NCBI RefSeq assembly: GCF_003762925.1
Contig: NZ_RJUK01000002.1
Location: 186,001-250,000 of the forward strand
From: Marinimicrobium koreense
Lineage (GTDB): Bacteria; Pseudomonadota; Gammaproteobacteria; Pseudomonadales; Cellvibrionaceae
Direction: 5' to 3'
DNA: 64,000 bases
Position 1 is the first letter of the stretch. The number at the start of each line of letters is the position of its first letter. The notes beneath the pieces are model-generated. The model ran no database searches. It saw only the letters and a list, made by a program, of their open reading frames with translations, and had not been told where the DNA came from. The position numbers and the translations under genes were made by a program. Below are positions 44,190 to 52,300 of the stretch, piece after piece.

Positions 44190-45584
44190 TCAATATTCCC
44201 CTTGCTGCATATATTCCGGCGCCAGGTTTTCGAAGCGGGTGAACTTGCCAATAAACGCCGCCCGACAGGTGCCGATTTCACCGTTACGCTGCTTGCCAAG
44301 AATCAGCTCGGCAATCCCCTTGTCCGGGCTGTCCTCGTTGTAATACTCATCCCGGTAAATGAAGAGAATCACATCGGCATCCTGCTCGATGGCACCGGAC
44401 TCACGCAGATCCGAGTTCATGGGCCGCTTGTTGGGACGCTGCTCCACCCCCCGGTTCAACTGGGACAGCGCAATGACCGGGCAGTCGAATTCCTTGGCCA
44501 TGGCCTTGAGCGAGCGGGAGATTTCGGAAATCTCCTGGGTCCGCCCTTCGCTCGGACCGGAGAGCTGCATCAACTGCAGGTAGTCCACCATGATCATCGC
44601 CGGATTGCCGTGCTCGCGGGCAATGCGCCGCACCCGGGCACGCATTTCGGTGGGCGAAAGCCCCGGGGTATCGTCGATGAACAATGGCTTGTCTTTCATC
44701 TTACTGACCGCGGCGGACAGCTTGGGCCAATCCTCCTCGGTCAACTTACCGTTGCGGATCTTGCCCTGATCAATCCGCCCGATGGAGGACATCATCCGCA
44801 TCACCAGTGCCGCCGAGGGCATTTCCATACTGAACACCAGGGTCGGGCGCGTCTGGGTAAAAATGGAGGACTCGACAAAATTCAGCGCCAGGGCGGTTTT
44901 ACCCATGGAGGGTCGGGCGGCCAGAATCACCAGTTCGCCGGGCTGCCAGCCGGACGTGCGCTGATCCAGATCCTCCAGGCCGGAGCTGACCCCGGTCAGA
45001 TCACTGCCCGAACGGAACAGTTCGTCAATGCGCTGTACGGTATCCTTGAGCAGCGCGTTCAGGTCGGTCAGCCCGCCTTCTTTGGGGCGATCCTCGGCAA
45101 TTTCCGCCACCCGCTTTTCGGCGATCTGCAGCAGGTCGTCGGCGTCGAGCCCCAGAGGGTTGTAACCGGACTTGCTGATCTCCTGGGCGACACTGATGAG
45201 CTGGCGCAGCGTCGAGCGCTCGCGCACGATATTGGCGTAGGCGAGGATATTGGCCGCACTGGGGGTATTGGCCGCCAACTCTGTCAGATATCCCAGTCCG
45301 CCGACCCGCTCCAGCTCCTCGTGCCGGTGCAGCTCTTCCGACAGGGTAATGACATCCAGTGGCTGGTCTTCTTCGGCCAGCTCGCACATGCGCAGGAAGA
45401 TCTGGCGGTGGTCATCCCGGTAAAAGTCCCGTTCGGACAGCACTTCGCGCACCGCTTCCAGGCGCATATTGTCCAGCATCAAACCACCCAATACCGCCTG
45501 CTCGGCTTCTACCGAGTGCGGCGGGGGCATTTTCGCCGGGGAGGTCTCTTCCTCCGAGGGCAGATCCAGGGGTAGATCAGACAT
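44190..45584 (-). CDS. dnaB: Replicative DNA helicase DnaB
   Basis: A 464-residue hexameric helicase of the replication fork. N-terminal domain (PHSVEAEQAVLGGLMLD), RecA-fold motor with Walker A ARPSMGKTAL, Walker B MIMVDYLQLM and arginine-finger motif NSDLRESGAIEQDADVI. It has no intein. It lies downstream of the rpsF-rplI operon, separated by a terminator. Confidence 0.97.
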   Translation of the reverse strand: MSDLPLDLPSEEETSPAKMPPPHSVEAEQAVLGGLMLDNMRLEAVREVLSERDFYRDDHRQIFLRMCELAEEDQPLDVITLSEELHRHEELERVGGLGYLTELAANTPSAANILAYANIVRERSTLRQLISVAQEISKSGYNPLGLDADDLLQIAEKRVAEIAEDRPKEGGLTDLNALLKDTVQRIDELFRSGSDLTGVSSGLEDLDQRTSGWQPGELVILAARPSMGKTALALNFVESSIFTQTRPTLVFSMEMPSAALVMRMMSSIGRIDQGKIRNGKLTEEDWPKLSAAVSKMKDKPLFIDDTPGLSPTEMRARVRRIAREHGNPAMIMVDYLQLMQLSGPSEGRTQEISEISRSLKAMAKEFDCPVIALSQLNRGVEQRPNKRPMNSDLRESGAIEQDADVILFIYRDEYYNEDSPDKGIAELILGKQRNGEIGTCRAAFIGKFTRFENLAPEYMQQGEY

Positions 45585-45611
45585 GGGCTCTCAGTACAGG
45601 TAATTCTCGGA

Positions 45612-45660
45612 CAAAAAAACGGGCACTACCGATCAGTCCCCGAGGGGTCGATAGTGCCCG
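45612..45660 (-). terminator. Rho-independent terminator between rplI and dnaB
   Basis: On the minus strand CGGGCACTA ... TAGTGCCCG with an internal loop that can itself pair (CCCC/GGGG), followed by seven Ts. A third copy of TAGTGCCCG lies at 45709-45718. Confidence 0.85.
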
Positions 45661-45718
45661 ATTTCGTCAGACTTGTCACCGCCGGCCATGGAATCAGACC
45701 GGCCCAGGGTAGTGCCCG

Positions 45719-46165
45719 TTACTCGGCCACTACGCTGACTTTGACCGCCTGAATGACTTCAGCATGCACTTGCACGTCGATCTCGTACTCACCGATTTCG
45801 CGCAGCGCACCTTCCGGCAGTTTGACTTCGGCTTTGGTGACTTCAACACCGGCTGCGGTAATGGCATCGGCGATATCGCGAGTACCGATAGAACCGAACA
45901 GCTTGCCTTCGTCGCCCGCGTTGGCGCCGATGGTAACGCTGACTTCCGCCAGCTTGGCGGCGCGCGCTTCGGCTTCGCTCAGCTTGGCGGCAGCAGCGGC
46001 TTCCAGTTCAGCGCGACGCGCTTCAAACTCAGCCACATTCTCGGCGGTGGCCGGAATGGCTTTGCCCTGCGGCAGCAGGAAGTTGCGGCCGAAGCCGGCT
46101 TTAACAGCAACCTGGTCGCCAATGCCACCGAGCTTGCCTACTTTTTCCAGCAGAATAACGTCCAT
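45719..46165 (-). CDS. rplI: 50S ribosomal protein L9
   Basis: A 148-residue protein with the signature [17 protein letters not shown] at the N-domain, a central helix rich in Ala/Glu, and a C-domain ending VSVVAE. The order rpsF-rpsR-(membrane protein)-rplI is typical of gammaproteobacteria. Confidence 0.97.
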   Translation of the reverse strand: MDVILLEKVGKLGGIGDQVAVKAGFGRNFLLPQGKAIPATAENVAEFEARRAELEAAAAAKLSEAEARAAKLAEVSVTIGANAGDEGKLFGSIGTRDIADAITAAGVEVTKAEVKLPEGALREIGEYEIDVQVHAEVIQAVKVSVVAE

Positions 46166-46210
46166 CTCGTTTACCCTCTAAGTTGTATGATCCGGCGATC
46201 GGGCGGGGCC

Positions 46211-47059
46211 TCAGGCCCGGGGTGTTGCCCGCTCGCGAAAATTCAGCCAAGTATCCAGAAATGCCAACACGGCCAACAGCTGTGTCGCAGGTTCCAGCAG
46301 TATCAATACCGCGTAAAACACAAACAGCCACTGAACCCCAAGCCCCTTGATGGCTACCAGGCGGTGCACCATTGCCACCCCCTGCAGCACCAAAGGCAGC
46401 AGAAACAACGCTGACCACAGTGCGTAATCCAACCCCTGGAACAGGCAATACACGGCGGCGGCCATACTGGTCACGGCCTGTATCGGGTGAAGTTTCAGAG
46501 CCTGAAACTCCGCCCCGAACCCACCGGGGTTGTCCACCAGCGAGTGCCACCAACGCCCGAGCATCAGGCCGAGCGCGGCTGGAAAGGCCATCCCGTAGGC
46601 CAGCATTCCCAGCACAAAGGTTGCACTGTAGGACGACACTGACGCGTCTACCGAACTGGCCAGCTCTTCGAGCAACTGATTCCAGCTCTGCAGCGCAGCC
46701 TGCACGGCGTCTGGGGCCAGAGCGCCCAGCAAGACCGCCATCAGGGTCGCTACGGCCACTATGCCCATCAGGCAAGTGGCCCACCCGCTGCCGCGCCGTA
46801 AAAACAGCGCGGCGCCGTAAGTCAGTAACACTCCCCCGACCACCGCCGTAGCGACCGCCGGGGCAATCTGACTGAAACCGAGCAGGAGCAGTGACGGTAG
46901 CACGCCCCATAGCAGAATCAGCAGACCGTTGTTTCTCCCCACGCGCAAGGTGACCAGAGCCACGGTGGCGGGGGTCAGCAGGGGCACCCAATTACCAATC
47001 AGGGCCACCGCTGTGGCTTGCAAGCGACCGCGCAAAATAAATTCAGCCAGCGCTCGCAA
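46211..47059 (-). CDS. Multi-pass membrane protein of the rpsR-rplI interval (DUF2232-like)
   Basis: A 282-residue protein with about 8 hydrophobic segments. It occupies the place where many gammaproteobacteria have a DUF2232/YybS-type membrane protein between S18 and L9. No catalytic motif is visible. Its function is unknown. Confidence 0.75.
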   Translation of the reverse strand: MRALAEFILRGRLQATAVALIGNWVPLLTPATVALVTLRVGRNNGLLILLWGVLPSLLLLGFSQIAPAVATAVVGGVLLTYGAALFLRRGSGWATCLMGIVAVATLMAVLLGALAPDAVQAALQSWNQLLEELASSVDASVSSYSATFVLGMLAYGMAFPAALGLMLGRWWHSLVDNPGGFGAEFQALKLHPIQAVTSMAAAVYCLFQGLDYALWSALFLLPLVLQGVAMVHRLVAIKGLGVQWLFVFYAVLILLEPATQLLAVLAFLDTWLNFRERATPRA

Positions 47060-47093
47060 TGCTGCACTCCTTCAACCGGTTGACGGCCTCGAC

Positions 47094-47321
47094 TTACTCG
47101 TGGCTGTCGGTGTACGGAATCAGGGCCAGGTAGCGGGCGCGCTTGATCGCTGAGGACAGCTGGCGCTGGTACTTGGCTTTGGTTCCGGTGATACGGCTGG
47201 GTACAATCTTACCGGTTTCGGTGATGTACGCCTTCAGCGTTTCCAGATCTTTGTAATCAATACGCTTCACGCCTTCGGCGGTGAAACGGCAAAACTTACG
47301 ACGACGGAAAAAACGTGCCAT
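47094..47321 (-). CDS. rpsR: 30S ribosomal protein S18
   Basis: 75 residues, start [13 protein letters not shown], with [19 protein letters not shown] and the RNA-binding [12 protein letters not shown] motif. Binds S6 on the platform of the 30S subunit. Only 3 bases separate it from rpsF. Confidence 0.98.
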   Translation of the reverse strand: MARFFRRRKFCRFTAEGVKRIDYKDLETLKAYITETGKIVPSRITGTKAKYQRQLSSAIKRARYLALIPYTDSHE

Positions 47322-47324
47322 CTC

Positions 47325-47771
47325 TTATTCCCCCTGCTTTTCGGTTTCGGCTTCTGACTCTTCGTCCGAGCTGTTGTCGTCGGAATTGTCATTGCCCTCT
47401 TCACGGCGCGGCGGGCGGCTGCCCTGCTTTGCAGTGCGCTCGCGGGCATCTTTATCAGCCTTGAGGATCGGAGACTCTTCAGTGATGGCTTCGTCTTCGC
47501 GAATCACGAGGTTACGCAGGACGGCATCGTTGTAGCGGAAGTTGGTGGTCAACTCTTCCAGGGCTTCCTCGGTGCACTCCACGTTCATGAGTACATAGTG
47601 AGCCTTGTGGATTTTGTTGATGGAGTAAGCCATTTGACGGCGACCCCAGTCTTCCAGACGGTGAACCTGGCCACCGCTGTTTTTGACGCTGGCGGTATAG
47701 CGCTCGATCATGCCGGGCACTTGCTCGCTCTGGTCGGGATGGACCATAAAGACGATTTCGTAATGACGCAT
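47325..47771 (-). CDS. rpsF: 30S ribosomal protein S6
   Basis: A 148-residue protein starting [21 protein letters not shown], with the S6 fold and a long acidic tail (about 115-148, ending [12 protein letters not shown]) that in other species is the substrate of RimK glutamylation. First gene of the operon, about 90 bases downstream of a strong promoter. Confidence 0.98.
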   Translation of the reverse strand: MRHYEIVFMVHPDQSEQVPGMIERYTASVKNSGGQVHRLEDWGRRQMAYSINKIHKAHYVLMNVECTEEALEELTTNFRYNDAVLRNLVIREDEAITEESPILKADKDARERTAKQGSRPPRREEGNDNSDDNSSDEESEAETEKQGE

Positions 47772-47868
47772 TGTAGCTCCTTACGGGTTAAAGCTTCCCC
47801 GGACCAAAAGGGCCTGAGTGAAGCAAGGAGTGACCCGGGCAAAAGGCCCGGGCCGGTTAGGGGCGGCT

Positions 47869-47897
47869 ATTCTAGGGAGTTTACCGGGGGGTTGCAA
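47869..47897 (-). promoter_or_regulatory. Sigma-70-type promoter of the rpsF operon
   Basis: On the minus strand TTGCAA (47897-47892), 17 bases, TAGAAT (47874-47869). A GC-rich hairpin (CCCGGGCC / GGCCCGGG type) lies within the leader. Confidence 0.75.
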
Positions 47898-47934
47898 GCC
47901 AAGCTGCATACTTTTTGCACAGTCCAGGCCGTTA

Positions 47935-48021
47935 ACGGCGGATGCGGGCTTCGCCCTTATCCGCCCTACGGATGGCTCGGAGGTTGCGTAGGGCGGATAA
48001 GCGAAGCGCATCCGCCGTAAA
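47935..48021. repeat. Inverted pair of REP-like palindromes, copies 2 and 3
   Basis: Copy 2 (47935-47970) is inverted relative to copy 3 (47987-48021), spaced by 16 bases; copy 3 is nearly identical to the element at 55-89. The pair forms a BIME-like structure immediately 3' of glyA (stop at 48038) and upstream of the rpsF promoter. Confidence 0.75.
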
Positions 48022-48037
48022 GCAGCTCTCCCGCTTA

Positions 48038-49303
48038 TCAATTACCGTAAACCGGGAACTTGCCGCATACGTCCAATACCTTGCCTTTCACCTCTTCGAT
48101 CACGGCGTCGGCATTGCCGGCTTCCAGGCCGTCCAGGATGTCGCACATCCAGCCCGCCAACTGCTTGCACTCTTCCTCGCGGAAGCCGCGGGTGGTGATT
48201 GCCGGCGTACCGACCCGGAGGCCAGAGGTGATGAACGGCGAGCGCGGGTCGTTCGGTACCGCATTCTTGTTCACGGTGATGTTGGCCCGCCCCAGCGCTT
48301 CGTCAGCGTCCTTACCGGTGTACTCTTTACCGATCAGGTCCACCAGCATCAGGTGGTTTTCGGTGCCACCGGAGACAATCTTGATTCCGCGCTCAATAAA
48401 GGTCGCCGCCATGGCCTTGGCGTTTTTGACCACTTGCTGCTGATACTCTTTATAGGCGGGGCTCATCGCCTCCTTGAAGCTGATGGCCTTCGCTGCAATC
48501 ACGTGCATCAGCGGGCCGCCCTGACCACCGGGGAATACGGCGGAATTGAGCTTCTTCTCGATCTCTTCATTGGCCTTGGCCAGAATGATGCCACCACGGG
48601 GGCCGCGCAGGGTTTTGTGGGTGGTGGAGGTGGTCACGTCGGCGATCTGCACCGGGTTCGGGTATACGCCCGCCGCTACCAGACCCGCCACGTGGGCCAT
48701 ATCAACCAGTAAGTAAGCGCCCACTTCATCGGCGATATCCCGGAACTTCTGCCAATCCACGACCTGGGAGTAAGCCGAGAAACCCGCCACGATCATGCGC
48801 GGCTTGTGCTCGCGGGCCAGGCGGGCAATTTCTTCGTAGTCCAGCTCGCCAGTCTCCGGATTCAGACCGTACTGCACCGCATTGTAGATCTTGCCGGAGA
48901 AGTTCGGCTTGGCACCGTGGGTCAGGTGGCCACCGGCGTCCAGGCTCATACCCAAAACGGTGTCGCCGGGCTTGCACAGGGCGGCATAAACGGCGGAGTT
49001 CGCCTGGGAGCCGGAGTGCGGCTGAACGTTGGCGTAATCGGCACCGAACAGCTCCTTGGCGCGCTCGATCGCCAGCTGTTCACTCTGGTCAACGTACTCG
49101 CAGCCACCGTAGTAGCGTTTGCCGGGATAGCCCTCAGCGTATTTGTTGGTCAGCTTGGTGCCCTGGGCTGCCATCACCAGCGGGCTGGTGTAGTTTTCCG
49201 AGGCAATCAGCTCGATATGCTCTTCCTGGCGACGGCTTTCCTTCTGGATGGAATCCCAGATTTCGGGGTCAAAATCGGCAATCGTCTGAGTTTTGTCAAA
49301 CAT
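48038..49303 (-). CDS. glyA: Serine hydroxymethyltransferase
   Basis: A 421-residue PLP enzyme interconverting serine and glycine with folate. The start ATG 49303 is used ([16 protein letters not shown]); a longer frame is unsupported. Signatures: [23 protein letters not shown], and PLP-lysine in [15 protein letters not shown]. No T-run terminator follows; the REP pair may take that place. Confidence 0.97.
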   Translation of the reverse strand: MFDKTQTIADFDPEIWDSIQKESRRQEEHIELIASENYTSPLVMAAQGTKLTNKYAEGYPGKRYYGGCEYVDQSEQLAIERAKELFGADYANVQPHSGSQANSAVYAALCKPGDTVLGMSLDAGGHLTHGAKPNFSGKIYNAVQYGLNPETGELDYEEIARLAREHKPRMIVAGFSAYSQVVDWQKFRDIADEVGAYLLVDMAHVAGLVAAGVYPNPVQIADVTTSTTHKTLRGPRGGIILAKANEEIEKKLNSAVFPGGQGGPLMHVIAAKAISFKEAMSPAYKEYQQQVVKNAKAMAATFIERGIKIVSGGTENHLMLVDLIGKEYTGKDADEALGRANITVNKNAVPNDPRSPFITSGLRVGTPAITTRGFREEECKQLAGWMCDILDGLEAGNADAVIEEVKGKVLDVCGKFPVYGN

Positions 49304-49616
49304 GAACACATCCTGAGCAGGGCGACAGGCCAGGCAACAGCCCGCCGGGGTTAAAATTGGACGCGAATTGTACACCAATCAACCAGCTCGCTTCCAAGAA
49401 AAATACTCAACCAGCGCCATAGTCTCGCTCATAAAGCGCACCCAGCTTCTGGCGGCAAAGCCCGCATGGCGTTTGACCGGCCAACGGCCCGGTGCAACAA
49501 TGCCTGACAGGCCGTCGGCCCAGGCCATACCGGATATTCAGTTTCGGTTAAGCCGCCCGGCGGTATAACAGAGGTGAATGCTCTATATACGAGCGAAACC
49601 TCTGGGAGGACACCCC
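49304..49616. other. 313-base divergent intergenic region
   Basis: Holds the divergent promoters of glyA and the DUF3300 gene. A TACAAT -10-like hexamer for glyA is visible just upstream of its leader; the -35 is uncertain. An inverted AGAGGT/ACCTCT pair flanks a TATATA at about 49570-49604. No further gene was seen. Confidence 0.4.
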
Positions 49617-50951
49617 ATGAAGACATCCTGGACTACCCTGGCCACCGCTGCCCTGCTGCTTGTGCTCAGTCTGGGCGCCTGGGCCGACGACGACTACAGT
49701 CAGGCCGAACTGAACCAGATGCTGGCCCCCGTCGCCCTCTACCCGGACACCGTACTGTCCCACATCCTCATCGCCAGCACCTATCCCCTTGAAGTGGTAC
49801 AGGCGAACCGGTGGGCTCAGCGCCACCGCAATATGGAAGGCGCCGCCGCGGTGTCCGCCGCCGAACGCGAAGGCTGGGATCCGAGTGTGACCGCCCTGGT
49901 GGCCTTTCCCGACATTCTCGAGCGCATGGCGGATGACCTGGAATGGACCCAGGATCTCGGCGAGGCCTTTCTGTGGGATGAGGGCGAGGTCCTCGCCAGC
50001 GTGCAGGACCTGCGCCAGCGGGCCTACGAGGCGGGCACTCTGCGCACCACCGAACATCAGGAGGTGGTCATAGAGCAGAAAACCATCATTGTGGAACCCC
50101 GGGTATCCGAGGTCATCTACATTCCTTATTACGACACCCGGATGGTGTACGGCCCTTGGCGCTGGCACCACCACCCGCCCCACCGCTGGCATCGCCCCAG
50201 TCGGGGCTACTGGAATGCGGGTATCTTCTGGAGCTTCGGCACCCGTATTGACCACCACAGCTTCTATTTCAGCAGCTTCCACTGGCACAACCGGCACACC
50301 GTGGTGATTGACATTGACCTGCACAACCATCACCGCTTCCACTCCGGCCGCAGCGTGGTTCGCTATAAAGAAGCGCGCCGCTGGAAACACAACCCGAGCC
50401 ATCGCCGCGGCGTCGAGTACCGTCGCAGCACGGTGCGTCAACAGTATGCCGCCCCGTCGCGCACCGCACGCCATTCCGGGACACGAGTGGAACGCGCACA
50501 GCGTGTAGAGCGCATCGAACAGCGCCTGCAGAACCCCCGCAGCAGCGCCCGGAGTGAACCCCGTCGTTCGCGTGACGCTCAGGCTCGAAATGATCGGCAA
50601 CAACCCCGGCTTGACCGCACTGAACGGCGCAGCGACACCTATCAAACCCGCCGGGAAACTCCGAGCCGGATGGAACAGCGTTCCGGCGAGCGCCTGCGCG
50701 CCAATGAGCCGAACCGCGACCGTGCACAGGTGCAGCGTCAAGCCCGCGAAGAGCGTACCCGCACCACTCGCACCGAGCGCCCCTCCCGGGAGGAACAAGC
50801 CAACGCCCGCAACCTTCGGCAACCAGAACGGAGCCAGCAGAACTTTCAACGCAGCACCCGGGATCGGGTGGATGCGGCCCGCAACCGCTCATCTATCAGT
50901 GAGCGAGCTCGCCAGAGCCGAAATGAGAATGGACGCGCCGAGCGGCGGTGA
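49617..50951 (+). CDS. DUF3300-domain exported protein
   Basis: A 444-residue protein starting at ATG 49617 (GGGAGGA upstream). Signal peptide (to AWADDD), DUF3300 domain (about 28-190; APVALYPDTVLSHILIASTYPLEVVQA, WDPSVTALVAFPDIL), then a His/Trp/Tyr-rich segment (about 185-260) and an Arg/Ser/Gln/Glu-rich low-complexity tail of about 170 residues. The function is unknown. The His-rich part could bind metals. It has very strong basic charge at the C-terminus. Confidence 0.8.
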   Translation: MKTSWTTLATAALLLVLSLGAWADDDYSQAELNQMLAPVALYPDTVLSHILIASTYPLEVVQANRWAQRHRNMEGAAAVSAAEREGWDPSVTALVAFPDILERMADDLEWTQDLGEAFLWDEGEVLASVQDLRQRAYEAGTLRTTEHQEVVIEQKTIIVEPRVSEVIYIPYYDTRMVYGPWRWHHHPPHRWHRPSRGYWNAGIFWSFGTRIDHHSFYFSSFHWHNRHTVVIDIDLHNHHRFHSGRSVVRYKEARRWKHNPSHRRGVEYRRSTVRQQYAAPSRTARHSGTRVERAQRVERIEQRLQNPRSSARSEPRRSRDAQARNDRQQPRLDRTERRSDTYQTRRETPSRMEQRSGERLRANEPNRDRAQVQRQAREERTRTTRTERPSREEQANARNLRQPERSQQNFQRSTRDRVDAARNRSSISERARQSRNENGRAERR

Positions 50952-50966
50952 TCAAGTGATGGGTTA

Positions 50967-50997
50967 AAGTGGCTGCTACAGGGAAGCGCAGCCACTT
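50967..50997 (+). other. Hairpin downstream of the DUF3300 gene
   Basis: AAGTGGCTGC / GCAGCCACTT with an 11-base loop, starting 16 bases past the stop codon. No strong T-run on the plus strand; it may act as a rho-assisted terminator between this gene and the convergent immunity gene. Confidence 0.5.
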
Positions 50998-51125
50998 GAA
51001 ACAGAGCGGGTCACGGGAATTGGTCAATTCACAATCGTTCAGGCTGGCAGAAGTCCAGCGACGCACCCAGGAAACTGACCGCACCAGACTAAACATTAAT
51101 AGCGAATAAAAGGCACTATAGCCTA

Positions 51126-51662
51126 TTAGTATATTGACTCCCCAGGCTTCAGGTATCGCTTCAAATCCTCCTCATCGATTGGCCCTGTGATTCGCTCATT
51201 AAGGATTTCATCGTCTCGCCAGTATTCAGACAAAGTATCCATAATATTGGTCGCCCGTTTTTTTGCTTTTACCAAGCTGGATTGGAAGTCCTCTCGGTAG
51301 TGGTCAGAGACTCGGTCCCACCAGCCCCAACTAAAATTATCGAGATTCCTGAAAATACTGTGAACCTCACTAGCTACACCTTCCATGTAGCCGTTATCAC
51401 CTTCGATCGCCTTTTGAATAGCTTCATCAATTCCCTTTTGCGTACCTACCAAGTTTCTTAGGACTCTATCCCGCCAAGTCTCTGGCCAATCTGAAGCGGG
51501 CCATTGATGCCAGTCACCTTGCTCAGACGATCTCTCGAAAAATGCGTCCAATGAATTCTCCAGAACTTCAATCGCTCTTCTATGCCATACAGACATTTCT
51601 TGCATGTACTCAATGCTAGAAAATTTTCTTCTCAGTAATGTCCTTTTTAAATTATCATCCAT
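51126..51662 (-). CDS. Putative T6SS immunity protein, second paralogue
   Basis: A 178-residue cytosolic protein with no signal peptide, rich in Trp and charged residues. It is clearly paralogous to the gene just upstream (51759-52298): shared AFFERSSE, GDWHQWP, SDWPETWRDRVL, IFRNLDNFSWGWW, and an identical ITGPIDEEDLKRYLKPGES near the end. I recognise no named domain. It is the last gene of the cargo operon and AT-rich relative to the rest, which fits immunity genes. One of the two paralogues may guard against the adjacent toxin and the other against a related one (inference). Confidence 0.6.
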   Translation of the reverse strand: MDDNLKRTLLRRKFSSIEYMQEMSVWHRRAIEVLENSLDAFFERSSEQGDWHQWPASDWPETWRDRVLRNLVGTQKGIDEAIQKAIEGDNGYMEGVASEVHSIFRNLDNFSWGWWDRVSDHYREDFQSSLVKAKKRATNIMDTLSEYWRDDEILNERITGPIDEEDLKRYLKPGESIY

Positions 51663-51758
51663 CGTAAACTACCGACCAATCCATCAAAGCGTGAATTGAC
51701 ATTTTCCAATCAACACCAGCCTACCAATATGGCATACCAGCCACACCAGGGAAAATAG

Positions 51759-52298
51759 CTAATAGGCGCTCTCTCCAGGCTTCAAGTATCGCTTTAGATC
51801 CTCCTCATCAATAGGGCCAGTGATTTCCGGAGTAAGAATTGAATCTTTGGTTTTCCATGCTCCCGTCAGTTGCCGCATGATATTCGAAGCGCATTTTTTT
51901 GCGCTAACAAGATTTTTAGTGAACTCTTCCCTGTGGTGACTGGGTATGCGCTCCCACCACCCCCAACTAAAGTTGTCAAGATTCCGAAAAATCCCGTGCA
52001 AACTTCCAGAGACGCTTCTAATCGTGGAGACTTGACCTTTTCTGTAGTTCTCTATACCTCGACCAATACTCTCTTGCGTCCCCAACAATTTTTTGAGTAC
52101 CCGATCTCGCCAAGTTTCTGGCCAATCCGACGGCGGCCACTGATGCCAGTCTCCATGTTCAGAAGAACGCTCGAAGAACGCACTCAACGCTTCCTTTAAA
52201 CTGTCAATCGCTCGCTGATGCCACTCAGACATTTCAAGCATGTAATCAACACTTGAGAACTTTCTCGCCAGCAACTCACGTTTCATCTCTTTATCCAT
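51759..52298 (-). CDS. Putative T6SS immunity protein, first paralogue
   Basis: A 179-residue cytosolic protein, well over half identical by eye to the gene at 51126-51662. It starts 2 bases after the stop codon of the putative effector, the usual position of a cognate immunity gene. No signal peptide or membrane segment, so the toxin would act in the cytoplasm. Composition is AT-rich like its paralogue and the 3' end of the effector gene. Confidence 0.68.
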   Translation of the reverse strand: MDKEMKRELLARKFSSVDYMLEMSEWHQRAIDSLKEALSAFFERSSEHGDWHQWPPSDWPETWRDRVLKKLLGTQESIGRGIENYRKGQVSTIRSVSGSLHGIFRNLDNFSWGWWERIPSHHREEFTKNLVSAKKCASNIMRQLTGAWKTKDSILTPEITGPIDEEDLKRYLKPGESAY

Positions 52299-52300
52299 AG

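Noticed and set aside
44157-45575. Open frame of 472 codons on the plus strand across dnaB
   Set aside because: Complete antisense overlap with dnaB, whose motifs are unambiguous; GC-rich antisense frames of this length are common.
49548-50849. Open frame of 433 codons on the minus strand across the DUF3300 gene
   Set aside because: Low-complexity Val/Gly/Ala translation, antisense to a gene with a clear signal peptide and domain.
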